DNA from: Carallia brachiata | Taxonomy: Eukaryota > Streptophyta > Magnoliopsida > Malpighiales > Rhizophoraceae | Assembly: GCA_021464245.1 (NCBI GenBank) | Contig: JADCRB010000053.1 | Location: 758,054-822,053 of the forward strand | Length of the DNA: 64,000 nt | Direction: 5' to 3' | Shown here: positions 1 to 11,455 of the stretch, piece by piece | Layout of the letters: the number at the start of each line of letters is the position of its first letter | Numbering within the stretch: position 1 is the first letter of the stretch | The notes under the pieces: generated by a model | The model's input: the letters and a program-made list of their open reading frames with translations, nothing else | What the model was told of the DNA's origin: nothing | The model's database searches: none | Made by a program: the position numbers and the translations under genes

Positions 1-1001
1 TACTTTAAAAGAGTGGTGATAGGTCATTCATATATCTACTCTTTTATGTTAATGATATGTTAATAGCTGCTAAGGATCAAAAAGAGATAACAAAGGTAAA
101 AGGTCAACTTAACAAAAAGTTTGAGATTAAGGACTTGAGAACAATAAATAAGATACTTAGCATGGATATTATGAGAGACATGAAGGCATCAAAGTTGTAC
201 CTGAGTCAGAAAGAGAACATTGAGAAAGTTCTTCATAGGTTCACTATGTAGAATGTCAAACATATTAGCACTTTATTAGTTGCACACTTTAGACTTTCGT
301 CTGTTTTCTCTCCTCAGTTAGATGCTGACATTGATTATACTGGGTTTCATATTCCAATGCAGTTGGATCTCTTATGTATGCGATGATTTATAATAAGCAG
401 ATTTATTAGTTATTGTTAGTGCAGTCAGTAGGTACATGGCAAATCCCGACAAAGAGCATTTGAGAACAGTACAATGGATTTTCATATACTTGTATGGTTC
501 TACTGATGGTTATACATAGTTTGGGAGATCTAGAGATGGATCCTCGGATATGTTGACTTTGATTATGCTGGAGATCTTGATAAGAGAAGATCATTTACAA
601 AGAATGTTTTCACTATTGGTAGTTATGCTGTCAGTTGGAAAGCTATATTACAGGCTACAGTTGTATTGTCTATTACTGAGGTAGAGTATATATCTATTAC
701 TGAGGCTTTTAAGAAAGTTATTTGGTTGAGAGAGCTATTTGTTGAGTTCAGTGGAGATTTGCAGATTACCATAGTTTTCTATAATAGTTATAATGTTATA
801 TTTTTTACTAAAGATCATATGTTTTATAAAAGGACAAAGCACATTACTGCGCAGTATTATTTTGTACATGATGTCATTGCTTGTGGTGATATTGTAGTGC
901 GCAAAGTGAGTAATCATGATAATCTTACTAATATGATAATCAAGTCACTACCAAGTGCCAAATTTGAGCACTGTTTGGATTTGGTTGATGCTTCTCATTG
1001 A
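1..1001 (+). pseudogene. Ty1-copia retrotransposon remnant (RT C-terminus and RNase H)
   Basis: Decayed pol end of a Ty1-copia LTR retrotransposon. The open piece at 57-251 reads as the reverse-transcriptase C-terminal part, with typical wording such as KLYLSQKENIEKVLHRF. Around 430-520 the next conserved block (YMANPDKEHLRTVQWIF) is followed by an in-frame TAG. From 546 the frame is open again to the stop at 999-1001 and gives RNase [15 protein letters not shown] with the catalytic Asp, then [10 protein letters not shown] with the catalytic Glu, RTKHI, and the usual ending KFEHCLDLV. Frameshifts and stops between the blocks make it non-functional. The 5' two thirds (gag, protease, integrase, 5' LTR) lie outside the window or are lost. 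Family assignment rests on the order of these motifs, which is characteristic of copia. Confidence 0.9.
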
Positions 1002-1077
1002 GTTATACCCTTTAAGATTTGCGGAAGAGATGGAGAGATTTTGTCAACGATTGAAGTTTTGTTCTTGGTTTTACATT

Positions 1078-1330
1078 CGCGTCAAGTTGGAGATTGTTAA
1101 AGTATGGTGACCTGAATCTTGTTCAGCCCAATCCAAAAAGATTGTTGTGCGGCATAATATAGACCTGCTATGATTTGGGTTTTGGAGTTTACTGTACATA
1201 TATGTTTTTTTCAGTTAGAGTTTATAAGATTATTATTTTGTTGTTGTCGCACTTAAAATCTGTGTATTCTTATTTTTATTTTATTTGTCTATTGCATTTA
1301 TTTAAGCAACAATATATGTAGTTCATGTAT
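1078..1330 (+). repeat. Probable polypurine tract and start of the 3' LTR of the copia remnant
   Basis: About 80 bp after the RNase H stop the purine-rich AAGTTGGAGATTG is followed by TGTTAAAG at about 1095. This is the usual place and form of the polypurine tract and the TG start of the 3' LTR in plant copia elements. The downstream AT-rich sequence is plausible LTR, but I see no convincing CA end and no second LTR in the window, so the right border is a guess. Confidence 0.45.
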
Positions 1331-1988
1331 ACATAATTTCTTTCCTTTATCAATCTTTTCAAATTCTCCACAATTAAATGTTGCTCCTATAGCTTGTCAT
1401 ATCCCTTTTTAAGAATATATGTAATCCGTTTGTGCATATTTTCTTTCCTTTACTAATATTTTCAAATTCTCCATAATTATAATTTGATTTCATAACGTTA
1501 TATCCTTTTGAAGAATTTATGTAGCTCATATATCTATAATTTCTTTCGTCATTTTCTTCAAATTCCCAAGAGTTAAATTTTTTTTAATCACTTTATTATC
1601 CTCATAAATGGCAATTATCTCCCACCACTATTTAACTTTTCCCCATTCTGCAGTAGAGGGCTCTGTGATTTGTAATTTGTTGTTCGTTTGCGATTTTGAC
1701 TGGCTATAGTTGGTGCAACAATGGTATGATCTGGTGCTACTGTCTTACTATTATGGTTTTTCCTTGATGCATCAAGGTATTAATTTAGGATATTCACAGA
1801 TTCGCAGAGATAGTCTCATGGTCTCTGTTTTTTTTTTTTTTTTTCATTTTTCACCAGTTTACTCACTGCTACGTATTACCATTTTGATGACTGTTGTTGT
1901 AGTTGGATCCTAGATTCTGTAGTTTATGGTCTCCTCTAACCGTTGTTCAATTCTTTGCAAACGAGACCGAGGCAGCCAAGCTCAAAAA

Positions 1989-2258
1989 ATGGAGCCAAAC
2001 GTAACCGACGTGGAGCGAATCCTTGGCAAGCTCGAAACCTCGAAGGCCGCTAAGACCGAATTAGAGTCTTGAATTTCTGCTCTCGAGGCTCAGCTTCACG
2101 ACTTCAATCTTCAAAACAACATCGTCTCGTCAAATGGTTCCTGTCCTACAATTTCCACCGTTGATTCCGGATCGAGTCATGGATTATGGCTCGATATGAG
2201 ATACCATTACAGTCGCCATCTCCCGCTCCCTTCCTTTGGAGCTCAAGTTTTGGATTGA
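1989..2258 (+). pseudogene. CNX5: CNX5 (MOCS3-type sulfurtransferase/adenylyltransferase) exon 1 pseudogene fragment
   Basis: One reading frame from ATG 1989 to TGA 2256-2258 encodes 89 residues with one internal stop (TGA at 2070-2072). It matches the N-terminus of plant CNX5, the molybdopterin-synthase sulfurtransferase (also a URM1-activating enzyme). Blocks in order are DVERILGKLE, ISALEAQLHD, NGSCPTIS, SSHG and YHYSRHLPLPSFGAQ; the family has RYSRQLLLPSFxxxGQ at the last position. The internal TGA stands where the family has Arg, as expected from a single CGA-to-TGA change. The ThiF/E1 domain (Rossmann fold, adenylation, zinc Cys) and the rhodanese domain are absent, so only the first exon or so is present. 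The stretch is GC-richer than its flanks. It is a dead gene fragment, by segmental duplication or transposon capture. Identification is from memory of the family. Confidence 0.72.
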
Positions 2259-5177
2259 ATTACTGTTGGATTTTTGAAAATTTGAGTTCCAAACAGCAAA
2301 TACTCTTTTAAAAAAAAATTAACAAAAATTCTTACTACTAGAATGACCCATCATTTTTCCCTTTTTTACTCGTAATTTAGCAGTAGTATTAGATTTTCTT
2401 AAAAATTTAGATATTTAGATGAAAAAAGTCGCCTTCTTGGTTTAGTTTTTGCGTTTGTGTGTGTGGAAAGAGCTTCGTGGCAAAAGTGGGATGACTTTTG
2501 ATGTGCATGGCAAGCAATTGTACATATTTTGGTTTGGGTGCCCTTGGTATTCAAGATAACGTGAATACAAATATATGGTTTTTATTCAAAAAAAAAATAA
2601 ATCTTTCCCCTCACTCACAAATATTGAAAATGTTGAAGCTTTTCCAAAAGTAACTTTTCCTACCCTCTTATAGTTTTTCATTATGATTTTGTTTTGATTA
2701 TGTGCATAGATGTTGCAAATCCTTCTATTTCAATCTGACCGATATCTGGTCGTAGGCTATTTGTTAATTTTAAGTAGTTTTTCATTGAATTGTAATTTTT
2801 TTTATTTTTTATATTCATATTTTAAACGTGGAAAGAATGCATTAGAGGTCAAGATTATGTTTTAGCATATACTAAATACTGAGAGTATGACACGTAGATT
2901 TTACGTATATATGCACAATATTCATGTCAAAGCTTTTATTATATTTATATTAAGTAATTTATGAAATAGTTTTATGTAAATTATAGATAAATTAATAAAA
3001 ACTAAAATAAAATTCGTGCATAGTACGGATAGGTGATAAGTTAGATCAGAGAGGCGAGAGCAATGAGTGAGTGAGAAATCAGATTGTAAGAGCAAAGAAC
3101 CATGCAACTAGCAGAGGAGAACTAAAGAAGAGACAAGCTGGAAAATAGAGAGAATAAATTTCCAATCGGCATCGCTTTGTGGCATCTGTTATTGTTTTTG
3201 CTTTTATTTTTTTTTTTTTTTTTGTTGACTTTCGCTTTTATCTGAGTCTTCTTTATTCTTTTAAATTTATGGAAATAGATTTGGGGCCATCATTTTCATC
3301 CTCATGAACCACAACAAATATTCAAAATAAACTTTGTTTTTGTTGATTCTCAAACTTATATATTGTCTATATTTCAATAATAACAATAATAGAATTATAT
3401 CTTCACTGATTAGTAGTTTAATTTAGCTTGTACAATTTCTTAATTTTGGACTAAAAGATATATGATTGAATATTGCTTATATATTGTTTTTACCCATTAA
3501 GAAGTCTATTAGTCTATTGACTGTTCGACTAAAACATATATTGATTGCATATTTACTTTTAAAAAAAAAAAAAAAGCTTATTGGATCGTTAGCTGAATAT
3601 TGCTTATATTTTAGATCATTGGTGGATCTATTTGCCAACCCTCAAGTTTTAGATGATATATTTTTGTAAGCTAACTTATTATAACAATCCAAGCTTCGAC
3701 TAGTGGAACACTTGTTTCGCTCTTCCCCTCATATTTTGGTCGTCCCCCCACTTTCTCAAGGTTCAAGCCTCCTTCCACACTTGCAATGCTTTTTTTTTTT
3801 TTTTTTTTGAGAAATGGTTTCTATTTTCTATTTGCATTTTTTATTTCTTTTTTTTTTTTTTCATAGCCCATTTGTATTATATATAGTAAAATTATTTTCA
3901 TTTTCTTTTAAAATTATTTCAGTTTTTTTTTCTTATATTCATATTAGCACTCTTTTTCAGAAATATTTTATCTTTTAATAAAACAATTTATTAGCAATAA
4001 TTTTTATTAAAAAGGAAAGAAATATTTAAAAACATATTTTATATCCAACCATATATTTGTTTATAAAATTATTTTAATTTTGCCAATTATAATAATTATA
4101 GCAAATAATTTTTTTTTCAACGAACATTATGAAGAATTTATTACATAATAAATGATTTTTATAAAAAATGATATAATTATATGATTAAACAATTGAATGA
4201 TTACTTATGTTAAAAAAATGTATTTGATTGTAATAAAAAAATTTTAAAAAATAAAACATTTGGACTCAAATGATATAATTATAATATTTATTATTCAAAA
4301 TAATTAATATAATTTTTTATTTTTATCATGTATATTAATTTTTATTACTCTATTTGTATATATAAATTTTGTCGCTTCGGAAAACTTTTTTTGGATCCGC
4401 CAACAATGATTATGAAATGAAAGAAGGTACCCATTAGTGTCCAGCCCAAAGCAGTTTAAATCTCAATGAGACAAAAAAATTTTGAAAAGGTTTATTAATG
4501 TTATCAAATTGAATCTTGATTATATGAAGATATTTCACAGAAGCATGTGGGCAGTGTGTTGATGTCAGTTAATGTGGATCTATGCGTTGCACTATCACGA
4601 GAACTTAAAGCGTTGCAATTAAGAACACTCCGAAGGAAGTTGTAAGTGCCCATGGGAAATGGGGAGGCCATGCAACTTAGCTATGACTCAAAAGAGAAGG
4701 CTTCAAGCATATCATTGCTATATGAATAGCAAAATAACAATTATGAAACTCTTTGAAATCACTTTTTCTTGGCCATTTATTTATGCATATAAGCAAACAA
4801 AAACAGTATAGACTTTTTCCCCCATTCAACTCTGCAATTCGTGTATCTTGGTCTTAGACATGTACATGTTCAATCAAAATTTATCCATGGGACTTTTTAT
4901 AGTAATCAATGTTCAGTTATGGGTGCTCCTTATGGAGACCATAAATTAGAATGTCAATATGTGATGCATCCACAAGGTGTTGTGACTTAGATCCATTTAA
5001 TAACACTTTTCTTCTTTGAGGTTAAAAATCAAGTCCTAGCATGTTTTCCTATAAAGGAAATGGCCCCCAAATCAACTGTGGTGATTTGAAACTTAAAGTA
5101 AGTTAACATTGCCAACATAGTGAAAAGTGAATTTTTAAGTGGGCTTTCTTACTCACTTGGTTTTACCAGCAAAAGAA
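2259..5177. other. AT-rich intergenic region, no gene seen
   Basis: Spacer with long A/T runs, for example near 3200-3225, 3558-3574, 3788-3810 and 3848-3862, and very AT-rich DNA at 3880-4370. No ORF here resembles a known protein. The last few hundred bases (about 4900-5177) would include the 3' UTR of the minus-strand LRR gene. No tRNA or small-RNA gene could be recognised. Confidence 0.6.
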
Positions 5178-6644
5178 TCATAACATTCCAAAAAGCAAAG
5201 CAGAAAAAAAGAAGAAACATAAGTACAAGTTACAAGCTTTTTGGTCTGGGCATGGTGGGGCACTTGAACTAAATCTGCCATGGTAACTTGATGGAGCCAT
5301 TCCTTCTCCTTTGGACTTATCTGGGTTCCTTTCAGGACACAGTTCTTTGTTGCCTTTCTCTTCAGGACAATGCCTGTTTTCACCAATGATCTCTGAGTAC
5401 AAACTGCTATTGATGCTGACATATGTCTTGTTGCCTGCACATAATCCACTATTCCCTCTGGCATCTAACCTTCTGCCAAGCCTTTGAATGAATTCATCTG
5501 GGAGATGCAGTTCTCCAGTTAGCTGATTGTGGCTCACATTTAGATGATCAAGATTTGGAAGTGACCCTAAGCTTGAAGGAATTGGCCCTGTGAGGCTGTT
5601 GTTATCCAAAGACAGGGAAGTGAGATTTTTTAATGAAGAGAAAGAAGTGGGTATTGAGCCTGTTAATCCACATCCTGATAGACTAATTGACGAAAGCCCA
5701 TTAAGGGCCCCCACAAACAAAGGTATATCAGAATTTAAAGGGTTGTGATCAAGTATTAGATACTGTAACTGCTCTAAACCTGAGAGGGTTTCAGGTATTG
5801 GTCCTATTATAAAGTTATGGCTGAGATCAAGCAAGACCAACCTCTTTAAGTTTCCTAAATCTGAAGGGATCATTTCAAGAACTTTGTTAGACCCCAAATC
5901 AATCTTTTGGAGGAGAGAAAGCTGACCCAAAGAGCAAGGAAGTTTCCCTTCAAGGCTATTCCAACTGAGGTCCAAAATGGTCAAGGCCTTCAAGTTTCCA
6001 ATTTCTTGAGGAATTTCACCACTCAAGTTGTTGTAACTGAGGTCAAGTTGCTCTAGATTGTTCAAGCCACCAAGGTCAGAAGAGATACTTCCTTGTAGAC
6101 TATTCTGGGATAGACTCAGGACTCTAAGGCTAGCAACTTTTGCTAAACCTGAAGGGATGGATCCATAGAGAGCTGGATTGGAATTAATGGTTAGATGCTC
6201 CAAAAAGGAAAATGCTCCAAAAAGAGTAGGAGACAGAATGACTGGTGAAGTTACAAAACAGTTGAAAATAGAGAGGGCCTTAAGGTAAGGCAGTTTGTGC
6301 AAGGAACTTGATAAGCTAGCAGAGGATTTGCAAGGAGGAGAAACAACATCAGGACCAATGTGAATGCTAGTGATATGAAACATGGGAGGGTCTTCATCAC
6401 CAACCTCACATTGAACACCAGACCATGGTGTGTCAGTGCATGGGCTTGGGTGCATGTGAGACCAGTCAGGATCCTCCAAAAGAGCATCCAAAACCTCAAA
6501 AAGTCCCACCAGCTCTTCCTTCTCCATAACCAAATCAATCCCATCTGAGTTTCTTGATAGTGCAATCACCTCACCTGCCAAAACCAGGAATCCAACAAGG
6601 TAAAGAGACATGGGAGGAGCAGTCATGATGAATGAGCGCAACAA
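5178..6644 (-). CDS. LRR receptor-like protein without kinase, PII-2/RLP29 type
   Basis: Single-exon gene of 488 codons. Residues about 1-28 form a signal peptide with core SLYLVGFLVLAG; Met1, Met7 and Met12 are all possible starts. A Cys-paired N-terminal cap follows (PCTDTPWSGVQCE, residues 68-80). About ten plant-type LRRs span residues 145-385 (LxxLxxLxLSxNxLxGxIPxxLG). After the LRRs come a Cys-capped region (GLCAGN) and a Ser/Pro-rich stretch. The last 18 residues are a hydrophobic tail (CNLYLCFFFFSALLFGML) that could be a GPI-anchor signal or a short membrane segment. There is no kinase domain. The opening MEKEELVGLFEVLDALLEDP and the cap match what I recall of the PIRIFORMOSPORA INDICA-INSENSITIVE 2 (At1g13230) group, related to TOO MANY MOUTHS. 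The expected role is at the plasma membrane, partnering receptor kinases. The frame is intact. GPI anchoring is inference. Confidence 0.88.
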   Translation of the reverse strand: MLRSFIMTAPPMSLYLVGFLVLAGEVIALSRNSDGIDLVMEKEELVGLFEVLDALLEDPDWSHMHPSPCTDTPWSGVQCEVGDEDPPMFHITSIHIGPDVVSPPCKSSASLSSSLHKLPYLKALSIFNCFVTSPVILSPTLFGAFSFLEHLTINSNPALYGSIPSGLAKVASLRVLSLSQNSLQGSISSDLGGLNNLEQLDLSYNNLSGEIPQEIGNLKALTILDLSWNSLEGKLPCSLGQLSLLQKIDLGSNKVLEMIPSDLGNLKRLVLLDLSHNFIIGPIPETLSGLEQLQYLILDHNPLNSDIPLFVGALNGLSSISLSGCGLTGSIPTSFSSLKNLTSLSLDNNSLTGPIPSSLGSLPNLDHLNVSHNQLTGELHLPDEFIQRLGRRLDARGNSGLCAGNKTYVSINSSLYSEIIGENRHCPEEKGNKELCPERNPDKSKGEGMAPSSYHGRFSSSAPPCPDQKACNLYLCFFFFSALLFGML

Positions 6645-7747
6645 AAAAAAAAAAATGCAAGCTTTTCTTGATCGGTGTTGAGGGCAAAAGGAAATTAAGA
6701 AAGCAAGGGGATATCTAGCAGTCTGTCAATTCAATACACACACATATCCCAGTGTGGGTATCCTTTGTGTCATTGTGTGTGTTTGTGTCAAAGCTGAGTT
6801 AAAAAAAAAAACCTGATGATGTCTCCTCTGCTTCTGAAAGTGGCATCTGAAAGTTGATAGTCTATGAGAGACTGAGAATGATGGTGTTGTTTTTGCATGA
6901 AAAAGGCAGATGAAGAGGGAAAAAAATGAGAGAACAAAGAAACAACCAAATGGGAAAAAAAAAACATGTCAGAATGGTCAAATTGGCGATTCAAACCAAA
7001 ATTGGTAAACTGTGATGGGACATGGCCTCTACTACATCTTCCATGAGATAGACATAACATAGCACACAGCATAGCATGCAAAAGCTTTTACACTGTTGAG
7101 CTTTACTACTTTTTTACAGTACTGTTTACTGCATCTTCTGTGTCACTCTCTCTGGCTGTAGGATTGGCTGAGGTAGCCTATTGGAATCTTTAGCTGTAAG
7201 GCTACTTAACAACCGTAGCTTTCAAGTACTCAATTTTCTTTATAAAGTTAGCAACTACCTCGATATTGTAATTATTTTTTTCTTAATTTACATTGAATTA
7301 GATTTTTTTTTTCAAAATGAAAGTAGATAGCATTTTAGGTTGGTTTTCTTATATATTTTTTTGATTGAAATTTGGAAGAGGGACAAAAGGATTTAGGATA
7401 ACTTGTGTTTTTTTTTTTAAGGTGAAGGATAACTTGAAAATTTTTAGTAAGCATTTAGAAGAGTTTGATCTCACTTTAAATTTAATTCATGATATAACGG
7501 GACGACGAAACTCTAGTTAAACTATTTTTTTTTTTTTGTAATACATGAAAAAATAAAGAATTTAATACAAACTACTATTCACTACGTCAGATGGCCAGTA
7601 ATAGACCTATGACCAAAAATAAAACTGAACATTTATGCGATACCTAATGACAAAGTTTCTATAATGTGTTCTTGTCTCTGACTAAGTTGCAAAACAATGC
7701 AGAAACGGTGTGTGATCCATGGATTGAGTTTGCAACCTATCTCGTAT
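6645..7747. other. Upstream region of the LRR gene and spacer
   Basis: Presumed promoter and 5' UTR of the minus-strand LRR gene, with a CA/TG-rich patch at about 6730-6790. The palindromic TTTATAAAG near 7240 could serve as a TATA box for that gene but is not proven. A small minus-strand ORF at 6788-7081 has no recognisable similarity. The rest, 7250-7747, is AT-rich with no gene seen. Confidence 0.4.
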
Positions 7748-8570
7748 GACATTTTTTACTTTTTGTTAAATGTAAGATAAAGTGTTACTTAACTTTTAAA
7801 AATTACGTAAAATCTCTAAATTTGAGTAACATTATGTTTTATTTAAACAATTACTCAAATCAAAAAATTTTATTCACATACAGCCTTTTTTCACTTTTTG
7901 TTGAATATATAGTAACATGTTACTTAACTTCTAAAAATTTTGTAAAAATTCTCTAAATTTGAGTAACATTATTTTTCATTTAAGCAATTACTCAAATTAA
8001 GAATTTTTTATTCACATATGACCTTTTTTTTATTTTTTGTTGAATGTAAGGTAACGTGTTACTCAACTTTAAGAAATTACGTAAAAATTCTCTAAATTTA
8101 AGTAATATTATGTTCCACTTAGTAATTACTTAAATCAAAAATTTTATTCACATATGACCTTTTTTTACTTTTTGTTGAATTTAAGGTAACATGTTACTTA
8201 ACTTCTAGAAATTAGATAAAAATTCTATAAATTTGAATAACATTATATTTCACTTAAGTAATTACCCAATTCAAGAATTTTGTATTCACATATGGCTTTT
8301 TTTTTTTTTTAACTTTTATTGATTGAAAGGTAACGTATTACATAACTTTTGAAAATTACGTTAAAACATATTCCAAATTTGAATAACATTATGTTTCACT
8401 TAAGTAATTACTCTAAATAAGAATTTTTTTCATTCAAATATGGCCTTTTTTTTTACTTTTTGCCGAACGTTGGCAATAATTTGCAGAAATTACATAAAAG
8501 TTTTTAAATTATAATAATATTATAATTCACTTAAGCATTTATTCAAATCAAGTTTTTTATTTTGTATTTT
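7748..8570. repeat. Tandem array of about six diverged ~138-bp units
   Basis: A unit of the form (g/c)(a/g)CC-T(n)-ACTTTTTGTTGAAT, AAGGTAACNTGTTACTTAACTT, AAATTACGTAAAAATTCTCT, AAATTTGAGTAACATTATG, TTCACTTAAGTAATTACTCAAAT, AAGAATTTTTATTCACATATG recurs. Copies start at 7748, 7881, 8020, 8156, 8294 and 8442, so the period is 133-148 bp. Divergence and indels grow toward the right, and the last copy (8442 to about 8570) is the most degraded. This is a satellite-like local array with no coding potential. Confidence 0.85.
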
Positions 8571-9375
8571 TTCAAATTTTGAGTAAATTTCAAAAATGTC
8601 TTTTTTGTAATAATAAAATTTTTTGCTAGTGCTCAAAGGAAAAAAACCGTAATATTAAAGGGTAACAAAATTAATGCCATGCTTTTTTTTCAAACAAAAT
8701 TATTTTTACTACATAGTCTTGCTTTACAACTCTTATATTTAACAGCCATTAGAACAAGTATTAATCGACAAATGCACCCGAAAAAAAGGATTAATTGGCA
8801 AATGGGTGGGGCCATAATTTTTTTTCCTTTACCGGTTGCATTGGTTGCCAAAAATAAACTAACAAACCTATCTAACAGGTGGCCTTATGATTTTAAAGGG
8901 AGTCTTATATACTCTTATAAAATAAAAGTGAGATTATCGTTAAAAAAAAAAAGTGAGATTAACAAGCATCTAATTATAGGCATATTACAACGATGACAAA
9001 TATATGTCCAACAGCAATCATGAAAATGCAAGTGACACTTTTATGAGCTCAGGTTTGACGTGCATTAGGAATCTCATGAGTTTTCCCATAGATGAAACAT
9101 GTATTGTTTTTTCCTTTTAAGAAAGGAAAAGAGGCTAATCAAAAATATTGTTTTACTATTCATTTTTTCTATTAGAAGAAGTTGATGGAGCAGAAATTTG
9201 AACGTAGGTCAACTGCATGAAAAATATGTCTGATTATCATCTAAATTATTAGTCCTATCTAAATTATGTTATTATTCTATGTCACATCTCATAAGAACAA
9301 TACCGTAAAAGAATAATAATAACTTCGCCACTACTATAGTGAATTGCATGCTGATTTTCAGTTAGTTGTTAACCC
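8571..9375. other. Spacer before the DUF761-type gene
   Basis: AT-rich spacer with short A runs and no protein-like ORF. The plus-strand ORF at 8679-8996 is low-complexity and unlike any family I know. The right end is the presumed promoter of the gene at 9.8 kb. Confidence 0.4.
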
Positions 9376-9382
9376 TATAAAA
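9376..9382 (+). promoter_or_regulatory. Candidate TATA box for the DUF761-type gene
   Basis: TATAAAA in the context CCCTATAAAATCG. The following sequence is C/T-rich leader-like DNA (CCACAACAACC, CTCTCCC), typical of a plant 5' UTR. The start site would be near 9405-9415. Inferred from position only. Confidence 0.4.
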
Positions 9383-9829
9383 TCGCCTAACCTTTGGAAC
9401 TTCACCAGCAACATCCACAACAACCAAACCCCACCTATAGGAAATCAATTTGACCCTAAAATCTCTCCCAACCTCTCTCCCTCCCATTCTCCAAAAATAA
9501 ACAAACCTAATAAAGGGCATGTCCTTTCCCTTTTTTTTTGGGTCTATTTTCGTATATATCTCTATCTTCTATGTTTTCAACCTCTCCTCTTCAAAATTCT
9601 TCAGCAACACCAAATTTTTTGGTTCTTCATTTCCAACACTCTCATCATCTCATCATCATCATCATCGCCCAGCATTATAATTCATTCTCTTCATCATCCA
9701 TGCAAACCAACATGCAAGATCTAATGAGGAAGCACAGAAGTTTTTCCGTCCGCACGGTACCCGGAAGCTATCAAAACAAACACTCCTGAAGGGGGTTTCC
9801 AGGAGAAAAGAAAAGCTACCCATCAAAGA

Positions 9830-10141
9830 ATGAAGACCCCGGAAAATAGGCTGTCAATGGTTTCTCTGATCGAGCCTGGAAAGGTTATTTCGTCACGTCA
9901 GGATGGTCGTGTAGCCAGAGCATTTCACCGCAGCAAATCCGATGTGGTCAAGCATGTGGTGATTGACGAGAGTAGAAACGTTATTCGGAAGATCGAAATG
10001 GTGCGGTACGAGCCATCCGGAGTAGAGTCCGATGAAGAAAGAGACGAGTATGCATGTTTGTCCAATGAAGAACTGAACAGAAGAGTTGAGGATTTTATTA
10101 AAAGGTTCAATATGGAGATTCGGCTTCAGGCAAACCCCTAG
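9830..10141 (+). CDS. Small DUF761-type protein of unknown function
   Basis: 103 codons from ATG 9830 to TAG. The C-terminal part reads YACLSNEELNRRVEDFIK then RFNMEIRLQ. This fits the DUF761 motif (ELNRRVEAFI-RFN-EIRLQ) found at the end of many small plant proteins. The middle is basic and Ser-rich (SSRQDGRVARAFHRSKSD). No signal peptide or membrane segment is visible. The same frame is open upstream to 9728 without an ATG. A second, overlapping frame ending at 9789 starts at ATG 9700 and gives MQTNMQDLMRKHRSFSVR, which has the same basic, Ser-rich character. The true N-terminus may therefore lie in the other frame, with a one-base shift between 9728 and 9789. As drawn the protein may be N-terminally short. 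The function of the family is not established. Confidence 0.65.
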   Translation: MKTPENRLSMVSLIEPGKVISSRQDGRVARAFHRSKSDVVKHVVIDESRNVIRKIEMVRYEPSGVESDEERDEYACLSNEELNRRVEDFIKRFNMEIRLQANP

Positions 10142-11080
10142 TTGGTAGTACTGCCTTCACTGCTGCGGCTCCCAATTGAAGAGTTGAATGCACTTATAGA
10201 TTCAAATCAGAGACTGGGTGCCTAAACCACACAATGTCAAATTTATCCTTGCCGACAAAAAATCTCAAATTTATGGTTGCGGACACTATCTCAAGTTCTT
10301 CCTTAATGCTAGGCTAATCATGAGAGGTTGAAGCTCATCCAAATTATTTGTTTACACAAGCTTCATAGGACTAGATCATTTATGATTATAAGTTTAATTC
10401 TACTTCCAATTAGCGAATAGGGGAAGGCATTCCAAGGTTGTATAATAGTATATTTGTCAATGTAAATGTTTTAGGCATTCTGTACGTACATTGGTCACAT
10501 TCCATTTGTATATAAATTATATTTTAATCACTACAGATGTAAGGCCTCATGCACTGTTTATCATATAATTATTATAAAATGCAAGAGTATGTAAGGTCAA
10601 TATTGATGCACCCATGGTGTTTGAAATCAAGGCAATGTCTTATAGAAATCTTATCTTTGATTTTGCACAAAAGTGTTGAGATTCAATCGCTAATGCACAA
10701 TAGCTTCATTACATGGATTTGACGCGAGCTAGATGCGTGCCATATTGCACTGTTATGACTTTTAAATGCACATTTATAATCCCAAAATTTAATTGCAATT
10801 GTACATCAGAAGACATCGGTATTTGATGTTTTATTGTGTATCTATATATTCTAGTGGCTTTAGCTAATGTTTTAACTAAGAAGAGGAGTATTCAAAATAA
10901 AAATTTTTAGTGCACCAAATTCGTCGTATTCAAATTCTGGTAAATATTATCAACTACAAGAACGCCATACAAGCTGCCAGACAAGCTACAATGCTTACAT
11001 TTTGTTTACAGTTTTATTAAGTTTTTGTGTGGCTCTGTATTGGCGTTTTACTACTAACAATCCTTTCTTTTCCCAATGCA
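10142..11080. other. 3' UTR of the DUF761-type gene and spacer
   Basis: About the first 400 bases (to about 10540) read as a plausible 3' UTR. Beyond that no ORF or RNA gene is recognisable. Confidence 0.4.
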
Positions 11081-11440
11081 CTCTGTTTAAATTATGATTT
11101 TGAAAATTAGATTAAATCGGCCTATTCGAGCAGTTGAATTAGGAACTGGACAAGGTGTAACCTCGTTAACTCCCAAAACCGGCCTTATTCAACACTAGTC
11201 AAAGAATCGGTGAACCTGTCCGATTTTTCCAATTCGGTCCGTTTGTGGTTGGCCGCAAGTAAAACACAGCAAAATCGCACCATCACCCAGCCTCGAACCT
11301 GTGTCAGAGGGAGTGAATATCACAATAAATTTCACCGAGCCAAGCCATCCCACTTCATACTTGCTACCACAAATGTAATATATTCCATCCTAACTTGTTT
11401 GACTTTTGCTATGCGTTCCACTTCATTCCTCTATTTTGGC

Positions 11441-11455
11441 TAGGCAACTCACGCC
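11441..11455. repeat. Left target-site duplication of the GC-rich retro-insertion
   Basis: TAGGCAACTCACGCC, repeated at 12342-12356 as TAGGCAACTCATGCC. The single difference is a C-to-T change at a CpG. Confidence 0.88.

Noticed and set aside
5153..5464. Second minus-strand ORF of 103 codons overlapping the LRR gene
   Set aside because: Out-of-frame shadow of the LRR C-terminus.
7748..8570. CRISPR-like array
   Set aside because: The repeats are contiguous and diverged with no unique spacers, and the DNA is a plant nuclear chromosome.
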